Source: CAZKNF01 sp964554105 (GTDB lineage Bacteria; Bacteroidota; Rhodothermia; Rhodothermales; VXPQ01). Taken from it: 32,004 bases of DNA. Positions 1 through 7,728 of this stretch are shown in pieces. Numbering within the stretch: the stretch's first letter is position 1; every line of letters begins with the position of its first letter. Below the pieces are notes generated by a model, which worked only from the letters and a program-made list of their open reading frames with translations, did no database searches and was not told where the DNA came from. The stretch covers positions 1 to 32,004 of the forward strand of contig CAZKNF010000040.1 of the NCBI GenBank assembly GCA_964554105.1, read 5' to 3'. Made by a program: the position numbers and the translations under genes.

Positions 1-60
1 ACGCTGAAATACAAGCACGCGGAGAGAAAGCTCGATGAGGGATGGATTCTCCTCTCGTAG
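1..60 (+). CDS. C-terminal end of an unidentified upstream gene (5' truncated by window)
   Basis: Frame 1 is open from the first base to a TAG at 58-60 and encodes 19 residues ending in EGWILLS. The short tail is charged and amphipathic, with no motif that identifies a family. It could be the end of the gene that precedes recN, or a chance open frame. The stop is followed by a short tandem repeat and then the recN promoter, so the gene would end about 190 bases before recN and would probably not share its transcript. I cannot assign a function. Confidence 0.4.
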   Translation, partial: TLKYKHAERKLDEGWILLS

Positions 61-61
61 A

Positions 62-89
62 TCGAAGTTCGAAGTCGGAAGTCAGTAGT
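62..89. repeat. Degenerate heptanucleotide tandem repeat
   Basis: Four consecutive 7-base units are visible: TCGAAGT, TCGAAGT, CGGAAGT and CAGTAGT. The first two are identical and the next two diverge. They lie in the non-coding gap between the end of the upstream frame and the recN promoter. Confidence 0.55.
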
Positions 90-164
90 TGATGGTCCAG
101 AGCGCGGCGCCCGTCTTCACCCGGAAGCTCAGGTTCTACGGATCGTGGACTCCCGACCCGAAAC

Positions 165-194
165 TTTGAACTGTCGAGGTCGACGTTACGTTTG
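165..194 (+). promoter_or_regulatory. Bacteroidota-type promoter for recN
   Basis: TTTG at 165-168 and TACGTTTG at 187-194 are separated by 18 bases. The second element matches the -7 consensus TAnnTTTG of the Bacteroidota primary sigma factor at every defined position, and the first matches its -33 element. Transcription would start near 201, leaving a leader of roughly 47 bases before the recN start. Confidence 0.65.
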
Positions 195-247
195 GCATTC
201 CCAAGTGTCTATTTAGCAGCGCTTCGATCATTACACGTCCCACTGCC

Positions 248-1981
248 TTGCTCAGATCGCTATACGTTCGCGATTATGCGCTGATTGAAGAGCTCGACGT
301 CGAGTTCGACGCCGGGCTCAATATAATTACGGGCGAAACGGGTGCCGGCAAGTCGATTCTGATCGGAGCACTCCAGATGATCCTCGGCGCGCGCGCGTCG
401 ACCGACACGGTTCGATCAGGGGCAAAGAAGGCTGTCGTCGAAGGTGTGTTCGAGGACGTCGACAGCGACGAGATCCGTTCGATTCTCGACGACAACGCTA
501 TCGAAGACCAGCCGGCCGTCATTCTGAGACGAGAGATCACCTCGACGCAGAGCCGCGGGTTCATAAATGATACGCCTGCGACGATCCACGTCATGCGGCA
601 GATCGCTTCGCATCTGATCGACCTTCACGGCCAGCACGAGCATCAATCACTGCTCGACGTATCCACGCACCTCGACCTACTGGACGGCTTCGGCGATCTC
701 ACCACGCTGCGCGCTGAGTATGCTGTTCGATACGGGATAGTGGCCGATCTGGTCGGAGAGGAACGGGAGCTGAAAGCTCGTCGGGAGGACGTCGAGGAGA
801 AGATGGAGCTTTACGACTTCCAGGCTCGTGAGATCGATCGCGTATCGCCGAAAGCGGGAGAGGAAGAGGAACTGGATGCCGAGCGGCGGCTTCTCGAAAA
901 CGCGGAGCGACTCTTCGAATCCACGTCGGAGCTCTACAGCCGGATATACGAGACCGATCGCTCTGTACACGACGAATTGGTCAAGATCCGAGACGAGCTC
1001 GAAGAGCTCGCCGGCATCGACTCGCAATTCGACCAGATGTTAAAGGAGGTCGAGTCCGCAACGATTGTCGTGTCCGAGGCGGCTTCATTTCTACAGCAGT
1101 ACAACGCAGGCATTGAATTCAATCCGGAGCGACTTGAAGATATTCGTGTACGCGCCGGCGAGCTGGAGCGTTTAAAAAGAAAGTATGGCGGATCTCTCGA
1201 TTCCGTTCTCGCTCATCGCCACGAGATCGGCGAGGCGCTCGAAGTTGCGCAGGATTTTGAAGGCGCACTCGAGCGGGTAGGCAGACGCCTCAGGGATGCC
1301 CAGGCTGTGCTTTCCGAACAGGCCACCAGACTCAGCCGTGAGCGCGCCAGGGTGGCCGAACATATTCGGGGCGCGATCCAAGACGAATGCCGGACTCTGG
1401 GCATGCCAAACGCACGGTTCGAGGTACGGTTTTCCGTACAGGAGGATGAGAAAGGGTGGATTTGCCCGGAGGTGGGGCAGCCGCGTTGTACGGCATTCGA
1501 ATCGGGAATGGATCAGGTCGAGTTCTATATATCGACGAACCTCGGAGAGGAGCCGCGAGCGCTTGCGCGGATAGCTTCCGGCGGCGAGATAAGTCGAATC
1601 ATGCTGGCTCTTAAAACGATTCTCGCCAGGAGCGAGGCGCTTCCGATCCTCGTCTTCGATGAGATCGACATCGGCATTTCCGGGGCCGTCGCCGGCAAGG
1701 TCGGCGCAAGCATGCAGGGGTTGGCAGAGAGCCATCAGATCATTGCCATCACGCACCTCCCTCAAATCGCCGCGCGGGGAAATGTGCATTTCGTTGTCGA
1801 AAAATACGTGGATGCCGGGCGGACGAAGACCCGAATTCGCCGACTCGAAGACGATCAACGTGCACGGCACGTTGCGAGCTTGATGAGCGGCGCAGAGGTC
1901 TCCGATGCAGCGCTCGAGAGTGCGCGCGAATTGCTGGATGTGTCGCCGCGGCCGACACCCGTTCAAACGAGTAATGGTTGA
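248..1981 (+). CDS. recN: DNA repair protein RecN
   Basis: RecN is a cytoplasmic SMC-like ATPase that acts early in recombinational repair of double-strand breaks. All family landmarks are present. Walker A is GETGAGKS (residues 29-36) and a Q-loop region QHEHQ lies at 129-133. A long charged helical middle part (about 150-380) fits a coiled coil. The ABC signature is ASGGE (443-447) and Walker B is ILVFDE (467-472), followed by an ITHLPQIA H-loop. At 577 residues it is slightly longer than the E. coli protein. The start is TTG at 248, because the encoded N terminus (MLRSLYVRDYALIEEL) aligns with the usual RecN beginning; no Shine-Dalgarno sequence precedes it. The next gene starts 82 bases downstream on the same strand. 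Confidence 0.97.
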   Translation: MLRSLYVRDYALIEELDVEFDAGLNIITGETGAGKSILIGALQMILGARASTDTVRSGAKKAVVEGVFEDVDSDEIRSILDDNAIEDQPAVILRREITSTQSRGFINDTPATIHVMRQIASHLIDLHGQHEHQSLLDVSTHLDLLDGFGDLTTLRAEYAVRYGIVADLVGEERELKARREDVEEKMELYDFQAREIDRVSPKAGEEEELDAERRLLENAERLFESTSELYSRIYETDRSVHDELVKIRDELEELAGIDSQFDQMLKEVESATIVVSEAASFLQQYNAGIEFNPERLEDIRVRAGELERLKRKYGGSLDSVLAHRHEIGEALEVAQDFEGALERVGRRLRDAQAVLSEQATRLSRERARVAEHIRGAIQDECRTLGMPNARFEVRFSVQEDEKGWICPEVGQPRCTAFESGMDQVEFYISTNLGEEPRALARIASGGEISRIMLALKTILARSEALPILVFDEIDIGISGAVAGKVGASMQGLAESHQIIAITHLPQIAARGNVHFVVEKYVDAGRTKTRIRRLEDDQRARHVASLMSGAEVSDAALESARELLDVSPRPTPVQTSNG

Positions 1982-2063
1982 GGGGCAATTGAAGCAACGT
2001 GCGCGGATCTGCTGAAACTGACCATTGCGCGTCCATCCCCCGTTCTCCCCAAAAGAAAGTCAT

Positions 2064-3479
2064 ATGACAGATATCAGCTTCGGTACGGACGGCTGGAGAG
2101 CCGTCATAGCCGACGACTTTACATTTCGCAATCTCGACACGGTAGCAAGGGCGACCGTGCGCTGGCTCCGGCGGCGACAGAGTCCATCGCCGAAAGTGGT
2201 CATCGGCTACGACACGCGATTCATGGGTGCCGAGTTTGCGACGTACGTTGCGCGGGTTTTCGCCTCAAACGAAGTCCACGTCGTGCTGTCAGAGTCCTTC
2301 ACGCCGACACCGGCCGTAAGCTGGGCAACGAAAGCGCTCGAATGCGATGTGGGAGTGGTGATCACGGCAAGTCACAATCCACCCGAATACAGCGGCTATA
2401 AACTAAAGGCGGATTTCGGTGGCGCCGCGCCGCCGGAATTGGTAGCGGCGGTAGAAGGTGAGCTTGCGGGAATAGTGGGCGAGGCGGTGCCGCCTCCGTC
2501 CTTCGAACGATTCAGGAGTGTCAAGCGCATCGAGGTTCAGGATATAACGTCCGGATACCTCGACTTCCTTCGAGAGCGGCTCGATCTGGTAGCTATCCGA
2601 AATGCCGGTATTCACGTGGCCCATGATGCCATGTTCGGTGCTGCACAGGGTACGGTCTCTCGTCTTCTGGGCGAAGAGCAGGTGTTCGAGCTCCGGTGCG
2701 ATTGGAATCCCGGATTCCACGGTCAAGCGCCGGAGCCGATCGATCGGAACCTCGAGGAATTGTCTCGGGCCGTCGTACGCGAGAAGTGCGCGGTGGGGCT
2801 GGCGCACGACGGGGACGCAGACCGCATTGGGATGTATGACGAGAAGGGGCATTATGTCGATTCCCATACGATGCTCTGCCTCCTTATCAAGTATCTCCAC
2901 AAGGTACGCGGGCTCACGGGTGAGATCGTCAGGACGTTCTCGACGACGCGCTTAATCGAACGTATGGCCGAGGCGTACGGATTACCGGTTAAGACGACGC
3001 CGATCGGATTCAAGCACATAGCAGGCATGATCGTGAACGGCGACGTGCTGGTAGGCGGTGAAGAGTCAGGCGGAATAGCAGTAAAAGGCCATCTTCCCGA
3101 ACGCGACGGTGTATACATCGGACTGCTCATCGTCGAGATGATGGTGAAGCGCGGAAAGGCGCTCTCGGAGCTCGTCCAAGAAATCCATGACGAATTCGGC
3201 CCTCACGTCTGCCGGCGGATCGATCTTCATACAACGGAGGCACAGAAACAGCACGTTCTGCGGCGGCTTCGTGAAGAAGGCGGTCTCCGCGAGATCGACG
3301 GACATTCGGTGGAGCGTATCGACACGCTGGACGGCTTCAAGCATATAATGAAAGATGGATGGCTCCTCGTCCGTGCATCAGGCACGGAACCGGTCCTGCG
3401 GATCTACTCCGAAGCTCCGACTGCTGAGGCGGCTGAGGCCCTGCTTGAGGACGCGGCGGAGCAGCTCGAGGTACCGTAG
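2064..3479 (+). CDS. Phosphoglucomutase/phosphomannomutase (alpha-D-phosphohexomutase)
   Basis: This cytoplasmic enzyme interconverts hexose 1- and 6-phosphates and supplies precursors for polysaccharide and nucleotide-sugar synthesis. The 471-residue protein carries the four superfamily signatures: the phosphoserine loop TASHNPPEYSG (from residue 101, Ser103 as phosphorylated residue), the metal loop DGDADRIG (249-256), the sugar-binding loop GGEESGG (331-337) and the phosphate-binding loop RASGTEPVLRIY (437-448). I chose ATG 2064 over an in-frame ATG 39 bases upstream because FGTDGWRA then falls at residue 6, as is usual, and a purine-rich AAAGAAAG stretch precedes it. The GEESGG loop and SGTEP loop do not settle glucose versus mannose preference. 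It follows recN on the same strand and may be co-transcribed. Confidence 0.95.
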   Translation: MTDISFGTDGWRAVIADDFTFRNLDTVARATVRWLRRRQSPSPKVVIGYDTRFMGAEFATYVARVFASNEVHVVLSESFTPTPAVSWATKALECDVGVVITASHNPPEYSGYKLKADFGGAAPPELVAAVEGELAGIVGEAVPPPSFERFRSVKRIEVQDITSGYLDFLRERLDLVAIRNAGIHVAHDAMFGAAQGTVSRLLGEEQVFELRCDWNPGFHGQAPEPIDRNLEELSRAVVREKCAVGLAHDGDADRIGMYDEKGHYVDSHTMLCLLIKYLHKVRGLTGEIVRTFSTTRLIERMAEAYGLPVKTTPIGFKHIAGMIVNGDVLVGGEESGGIAVKGHLPERDGVYIGLLIVEMMVKRGKALSELVQEIHDEFGPHVCRRIDLHTTEAQKQHVLRRLREEGGLREIDGHSVERIDTLDGFKHIMKDGWLLVRASGTEPVLRIYSEAPTAEAAEALLEDAAEQLEVP

Positions 3480-3547
3480 CGCACCCTACGAATGTGTGGC
3501 CAAATCCGACTCTGATGAGGGCTTGCGGGGGTGATCGGGTGGCAGGC

Positions 3548-4045
3548 CTACACGACGGCAGCTTCTTCGAACTGATGGCCGAGTTGCCGGCACAGGCGCT
3601 CCAGATTTATCCTGTCGGTCTGATCGAAGGCGGCGGGTTCATCTGAATCGACGTCGAGGACGGCGAGAAGTCGGTTAGCTGGCGTCAAGATCGGAACAAC
3701 AATCTCAGATCGCGTCGTCGACGAGCAGGCAATGTGACCGGGGAATGCGCTTACGTCGGGCACGATCTGCGTGTCTCCGGTGCGAGCCGCGGCACCGCAA
3801 ACGCCGCGGGAGAAGGGGATCCGAAGGCATCCGTGGCCACCCTGATATGGTCCGACGATAAGCTGCCGGTCCGGGACGGCTCTATAAAAGCCGGTCCAGT
3901 GAAAGTGAGGGAAGGTGTGATGGAGCTCCGCTGCGACTGTCGCCATCGCCGCGATCCAATCCGTCTCCCCCTCCAGAAGCGCTTCGATTCGTTTGAGGAT
4001 TTCGGTGTAGATGCGCTGCCGATCTACGGCCTCCGTCATGAGCAC
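3548..4045 (-). CDS. msrC: Free methionine-(R)-sulfoxide reductase (GAF-domain fRMsr)
   Basis: This enzyme reduces free methionine-R-sulfoxide in the cytoplasm, protecting the methionine pool from oxidation. It is a single GAF domain of 165 residues. The three cysteines that define catalytic fRMsr rather than a generic GAF sensor are all present at the expected spacing: Cys73 (GCLRIP), Cys83 (GVCG) and Cys107 (HIACS). The 10- and 24-residue intervals equal those of E. coli YebR. Other conserved blocks are WTGFYR (50-55), FPGHIAC (101-107), SEIVVP (113-118) and LDVDSD (130-135). Translation begins at GTG 4045 or ATG 4039; neither has a strong ribosome site. It lies 20 bases after the fasciclin gene on the same strand, so the pair is probably one transcript. 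Confidence 0.94.
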   Translation of the reverse strand: MLMTEAVDRQRIYTEILKRIEALLEGETDWIAAMATVAAELHHTFPHFHWTGFYRAVPDRQLIVGPYQGGHGCLRIPFSRGVCGAAARTGDTQIVPDVSAFPGHIACSSTTRSEIVVPILTPANRLLAVLDVDSDEPAAFDQTDRINLERLCRQLGHQFEEAAVV

Positions 4046-4065
4046 CTGAGCCGCGGTGGGAATCG

Positions 4066-4716
4066 TTAAATAAGATCATCCTCCTGATCCTGCAGAAGAA
4101 CGCGTCCAACAGCATGAACTACTCCGTTGGAGGCCTCGATGTTCGGCTCCAGGAGCTGTGCATCGTCCACCATGAGGCTGTCGTCGGTACCGGTGACTTG
4201 AAGATCTTCCCCGGAAAGAGAGCGAATGGACGAGGATGAAAGATCCGAAGCCATCGTCTCTCCGTTGGAGATGTGATGGAGCAAGATGTCTCGCAGCCGG
4301 TCTTGATTCTCCTCGTTGAGGAGAGCACCGAGGTCTGTCTCGGCGGCCTCCATAGCTTCATTCGTGGGAGCGAATACGGTGAATGGACCGGGTCCGGCAA
4401 GCGTCGGCCCAAGGCCTGCAGAGTCGAGGATAGATACAAACGTAGAGAAGCGGCTGTCGCCCCGCAGCAGGTCGAAAATGTTCTCCTCAGCCCGATCATC
4501 GGACTGCGACGCCGGATTGGCTGTGCCAGCCGTCGGATCATCCGCATCCATCATTGTGTCTGCTGCATACGGTACACCGACTGCCAGCGAGTCATCAGCG
4601 AGGCCTTCATCGCCTGTTTCGCCGCATGCTGCGACCAAGAGACAGAGTGCCGCAAGCGCGATGTGCGGGAGGCGAAATCGATACGAGAACTTGCTGAAAG
4701 CCGAATCCATCCGCAT
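4066..4716 (-). CDS. Fasciclin (FAS1) domain lipoprotein
   Basis: An exported lipoprotein with one FAS1 domain. With the start at ATG 4716 the precursor has a basic N terminus, a hydrophobic stretch (HIALAALCLLVAAC) and a lipobox Cys at residue 31. A longer ATG at 4755 would give an unusually long leader, and the bases AGAAG precede ATG 4716. After an acidic, low-complexity linker comes the FAS1 fold, beginning NIFDLLRGD, with the H1 motif FTVFAPTNEAM and the H2 motif NGVVHAVGRVLL near the C terminus. FAS1 lipoproteins are usually cell-surface or periplasmic adhesion-type proteins; the ligand here is unknown. It is followed by the methionine sulfoxide reductase gene after 20 bases. Nothing in the sequence explains that pairing. 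Confidence 0.9.
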   Translation of the reverse strand: MRMDSAFSKFSYRFRLPHIALAALCLLVAACGETGDEGLADDSLAVGVPYAADTMMDADDPTAGTANPASQSDDRAEENIFDLLRGDSRFSTFVSILDSAGLGPTLAGPGPFTVFAPTNEAMEAAETDLGALLNEENQDRLRDILLHHISNGETMASDLSSSSIRSLSGEDLQVTGTDDSLMVDDAQLLEPNIEASNGVVHAVGRVLLQDQEDDLI

Positions 4717-5264
4717 GGTGCTCTTCTGTTTCAGTCCAAATGCCGTCGTATTCATTGGAAGCGATTAAATTCCACGCGGGCGCGAAAGTCTCGGAGGAGC
4801 GACGGGGTCGGAGCCGGAATGCGTGTAAGGTTTCGATATCGTTACTGCGGTGAAATGCCGCATACAGGTTACGATCCTACACGCCAGGTGGCGAAAGGTA
4901 GCCGTGGATAAGCTTTTGCGAATTTACAGCTTGCTGAAAGTACGCCGGAATCGTCTGAATTATAGATTTTCGGCTGGATGATCACGGCCGCCGGCCTTTG
5001 GTATGCGGCTTGTTTCGAAGTGCGGGCGACATCCCCAGATACCATGCTCGTCAAACGACAAGATGCCTGTGGTGGGCATGGTGGTGGTGACCATTAGCCG
5101 GAGTTAGGATGCCGGGCGGACCGTTAGTTGCGGGTCCGCCTGGCGTCTCCGGCTAATTTAGATCGGTTGGAATCGGGATGTGGAGTAATGAATCGCATGC
5201 GGGCTATGCCGTATCGCTTCGCACCAATTGCCCGGTGCTACATCCGGGGCCTGCAACGGATACC
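4717..5264. other. Intergenic region between histidine kinase and fasciclin genes
   Basis: About 550 bases without a convincing gene. The only strong structure is the large hairpin at 5094-5156. A short inverted pair, ATGCC and GGCAT, lies just beside it at about 5063-5079. A near-match to the -7 promoter element on the minus strand (TACCTTTC, reverse complement of 4893-4900) could serve the fasciclin gene, but no -33 element is found at the right distance. Confidence 0.6.
5094..5156. terminator. Long bulged hairpin downstream of the histidine kinase
   Basis: The outer arms TTAGCCGGAG (5094-5103) and CTCCGGCTAA (5147-5156) pair perfectly. After a 5-base bulge (5104-5108), the inner arms 5109-5122 and 5133-5146 pair almost completely, including GGCGGACC with GGTCCGCC. 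The loop is 10 bases (5123-5132). It lies 109 bases past the kinase stop in the direction of transcription. There is no clear U-run on either strand, so it may be an unconventional terminator, an mRNA-stabilising structure or a repeat-derived palindrome. Confidence 0.55.
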
Positions 5265-6827
5265 TCACAAGGCGATGCTGCGACGCTCCAGAAGGAGCTC
5301 AAGAGCCTCTGTGATCTGTTGCTTCGTGAAGGGTTTGCTGAGGTACGCATCAAAGCCTTCCTGCAGAAATCGAGCGCGATCTTCGGGCATCGCATACGCA
5401 GTCAGCGCAAGAACCGGCACGTTCCGGTAGGCCTCCATATCTCGAAGTGCGTGCAGCACGTCAATTCCGTTGTGTCCTCCCCCCATATTGATGTCGAGCA
5501 CCATCGCGTCGAATTGCGTCGCGCGAGCCGACGCAAGAGCCGCTTCGGCATCGCTTACGGTCTCCAGATCGAACGCATCACGCAATTGATGTGTGGTGAG
5601 CGCCAGCGTGTCAGGATTGTCATCCATCACGAGCACGCGATTGCTGATTGTGCTGTTCTCCAACTCCATCGGCGCCACGGCGCTCATGGTGCTCGTTGAT
5701 AAATCGAGTACGGGACGGCCAATTCGCGGGAATGAGACGGTGAAGGTGCTTCCTTCGCCGCGGCGGCTTTCGACGGTAATCGATCCACCCATCAATTCCA
5801 CGAGACGTTTAGTGATCGAAAGACCAAGTCCGCTGCCCTCGTAGGACCGCGCGTGGCCAATCGACTCCTGTCGGAATTCCGAGAACATGTGAGGGTGAAA
5901 GGTGTCGCTGATGCCGATACCAGAGTCTCGAACCTGAATGTACGCCCGATCGGGATCGGCCGATACGTGGACGGCAACGAAACCCTCGGTTGTGAACTTG
6001 ACGGCATTGTCGACGAGGCTCGTCACGATGCGCTGAAGGGACGCTCTGTCGAGTTCTGATTCGACCATTTCGTGAGGTGTGCGTATCCGGAAGACGAGCC
6101 CCTTTTGTTCGGCGGTCGCAGTATAAAATGACGCCGCGGCGTGTACGTGGGCGGCGATGTTCAGGCGCTCCGGTTCGAGCTCAAGACTTCCGCCCTCAAG
6201 CTGCGCGAGATCGAGGATGGAATTGAGTGTCTCCTGTAGACGCACACCGTTCGAAACGATTCGCTCCGCGAATGGGACATGTTCTTCATCGATCTCGTCG
6301 GAGAGGATCTCTGCAAAGCCGAGGATTCCTGTAAGCGGCGTCCTCAGTTCGTGGCTCATGTTGTTGAGGAACGCAGATTTTAGTTTCAGCAGCTCCTCCA
6401 TTTTTTCTCGAGCGTGGCGCTCCAGCTCGAGCTGCCGGTGCTGCGTCGCGGCCTCAATTTCGCTGAGTCGAACCCCGAAATCGCGAATGCGACCCGTAGC
6501 AGCTGCCACGATCAGAATGGCTAAGAAATACGGAGCGGAGTACACGGCGGTTGAGAAGACGCCCGCCCCATCTACGCCGGCGCGGAACAGCAGAATAGGA
6601 TTTAGAATCAGGCCCGCCATCACCGCTGACGCTACGCCAATGCGGACACCCCAGAACCAGGACGCCACCATCACGGGAATGATCGCGAACGCGCCCGTGG
6701 CTGGTCCCAGCCCGTGGAACAGCATTGGAAAGGCGACCGCATACGTACACGCCGCCAACGTCACGATGGCCGCTTCGACGGCTTGTCGCGTCTTCTCGTC
6801 TTCAGCGTGATCCGAGGGATATGGCAT
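5265..6827 (-). CDS. Membrane-bound hybrid sensor histidine kinase with receiver domain
   Basis: The protein should autophosphorylate on histidine in response to an unknown signal and pass phosphate to its own receiver. Numbered from ATG 6827 (520 residues), four membrane segments lie at about 17-111, followed by a short helical linker. The HisKA dimerisation domain contains SHELRTP with His159. The HATPase domain has an N-box DNAVKF (Asn273), G1 box DSGIGI (301-306) and G2 box GSGLGLSITK (331-340). The C-terminal receiver has acidic residues Asp402/403, phosphoacceptor Asp445 in LDINMGG, Thr476 and Lys498. An in-frame ATG at 6962 would add 45 residues that look neither membrane-like nor conserved, so I prefer 6827. 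No response regulator with an output domain and no Hpt gene lie nearby, so it is an orphan kinase. Confidence 0.93.
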   Translation of the reverse strand: MPYPSDHAEDEKTRQAVEAAIVTLAACTYAVAFPMLFHGLGPATGAFAIIPVMVASWFWGVRIGVASAVMAGLILNPILLFRAGVDGAGVFSTAVYSAPYFLAILIVAAATGRIRDFGVRLSEIEAATQHRQLELERHAREKMEELLKLKSAFLNNMSHELRTPLTGILGFAEILSDEIDEEHVPFAERIVSNGVRLQETLNSILDLAQLEGGSLELEPERLNIAAHVHAAASFYTATAEQKGLVFRIRTPHEMVESELDRASLQRIVTSLVDNAVKFTTEGFVAVHVSADPDRAYIQVRDSGIGISDTFHPHMFSEFRQESIGHARSYEGSGLGLSITKRLVELMGGSITVESRRGEGSTFTVSFPRIGRPVLDLSTSTMSAVAPMELENSTISNRVLVMDDNPDTLALTTHQLRDAFDLETVSDAEAALASARATQFDAMVLDINMGGGHNGIDVLHALRDMEAYRNVPVLALTAYAMPEDRARFLQEGFDAYLSKPFTKQQITEALELLLERRSIAL

Positions 6828-7021
6828 GTGAAGGGATGCGCGTAGGGATTCGAATCGGATTTCGGCCCACGTGCAGTGCCAATGCTTCCTGGGTATCGAT
6901 TCCCGGTCGTTTCTTCCTGTATCGACCGTGCGGGGAAAACCTATACCGCCCCGCGGACCCATCCCGCCGACGCTGCGTGCGCGCAGTGCGATGCGGTTGA
7001 ACGGGCGTTACGTCGATGTTG

Positions 7022-7048
7022 CAGGTTTTCTGCGCAATCGCAGACCTG
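7022..7048. other. Inverted repeat in the kinase/YbaK divergent intergenic region
   Basis: CAGGT and CTGCG (7022-7026, 7030-7034) pair with CGCAG and ACCTG (7039-7048) around a CAAT loop, with a TTT bulge. It lies some 40 bases upstream of the YbaK ribosome site and between two divergent genes. It could be an operator or a leader hairpin; there is no further evidence. Confidence 0.3.
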
Positions 7049-7101
7049 TTGGTCAGGTGCAATGTTAAATTGACATCCAGCCAACAACGAAGGACAGTAC
7101 C

Positions 7102-7572
7102 ATGCCGGTAGAAAAACTAAAGCGATTTCTAGACGACAACGACGTCAAGTACGTCACGATCAAGCATTCGAAGGCCTACACCGCGCAGGAGGTGGCGGCG
7201 TCGGCGCATATTCCGGGAAAGGAAGTTGCGAAGACGGTGATGGTCAAGATCAATGGTGACATGGCCATGGCCGTACTTCCGGCTTCGTACAGCGTCGATT
7301 TCGACGAGCTGAAGAAAGTGACTGGCGCCTCGACCGTGGAGCTGGCATCGGAGAAGGAGTTCAAGGATCTATTTCCGGAGTGTGAGGTGGGTGCGATGCC
7401 GCCGTTCGGAAAGCTGTACGGACTGCAGACGTTCATGGCCGCGAGTCTCGCCGAAGACGAAGTGATTTCCTTCAATGCAGGGACGCACACGGAGTTGATT
7501 CAGATGTCGTTCGCGGAGTACGAGCGCCTCGAGAATCCTGTAGAACTAGCCTTCTCGTTGGAGCCTGCGTAG
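7102..7572 (+). CDS. YbaK/ProX-family aminoacyl-tRNA deacylase
   Basis: Family members hydrolyse mischarged aminoacyl-tRNAs (for example Cys-tRNAPro or Ala-tRNAPro) in trans and so improve translational accuracy. The protein is 156 residues, the usual size of a free-standing domain. Visible signatures are AKTVMVK (43-49), with Lys44 in the place of the conserved catalytic lysine, GAMPPFG (97-103) and the terminal GTHTELI (127-133). The ATG at 7102 is preceded by a good ribosome site, GAAGGA (7089-7094), at 7 bases. The substrate tRNA cannot be told from the sequence. It stands alone on its transcript between the divergent kinase and the downstream lipoprotein gene, 156 bases away. Confidence 0.9.
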   Translation: MPVEKLKRFLDDNDVKYVTIKHSKAYTAQEVAASAHIPGKEVAKTVMVKINGDMAMAVLPASYSVDFDELKKVTGASTVELASEKEFKDLFPECEVGAMPPFGKLYGLQTFMAASLAEDEVISFNAGTHTELIQMSFAEYERLENPVELAFSLEPA

Positions 7573-7728
7573 ATGGGGTGCGCCGCGAGCGGGCGGCAGT
7601 ACGCACCGACGAGCAGTTTGGTCGTCGCAACATTCTCGACCTGATCGGGTTGATTCCTTTGATCCAGGTACGACGGGAATGATGCGCACGCAGTCGTCTC
7701 GAACTCCATCGCCAGTCCTATCTCGCAC

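Noticed and set aside
7573..7728. Small minus-strand gene between the YbaK gene and the TPR/FG-GAP gene
   Set aside because: The open frame overlaps the YbaK coding end, has no ribosome site and no recognisable domain.
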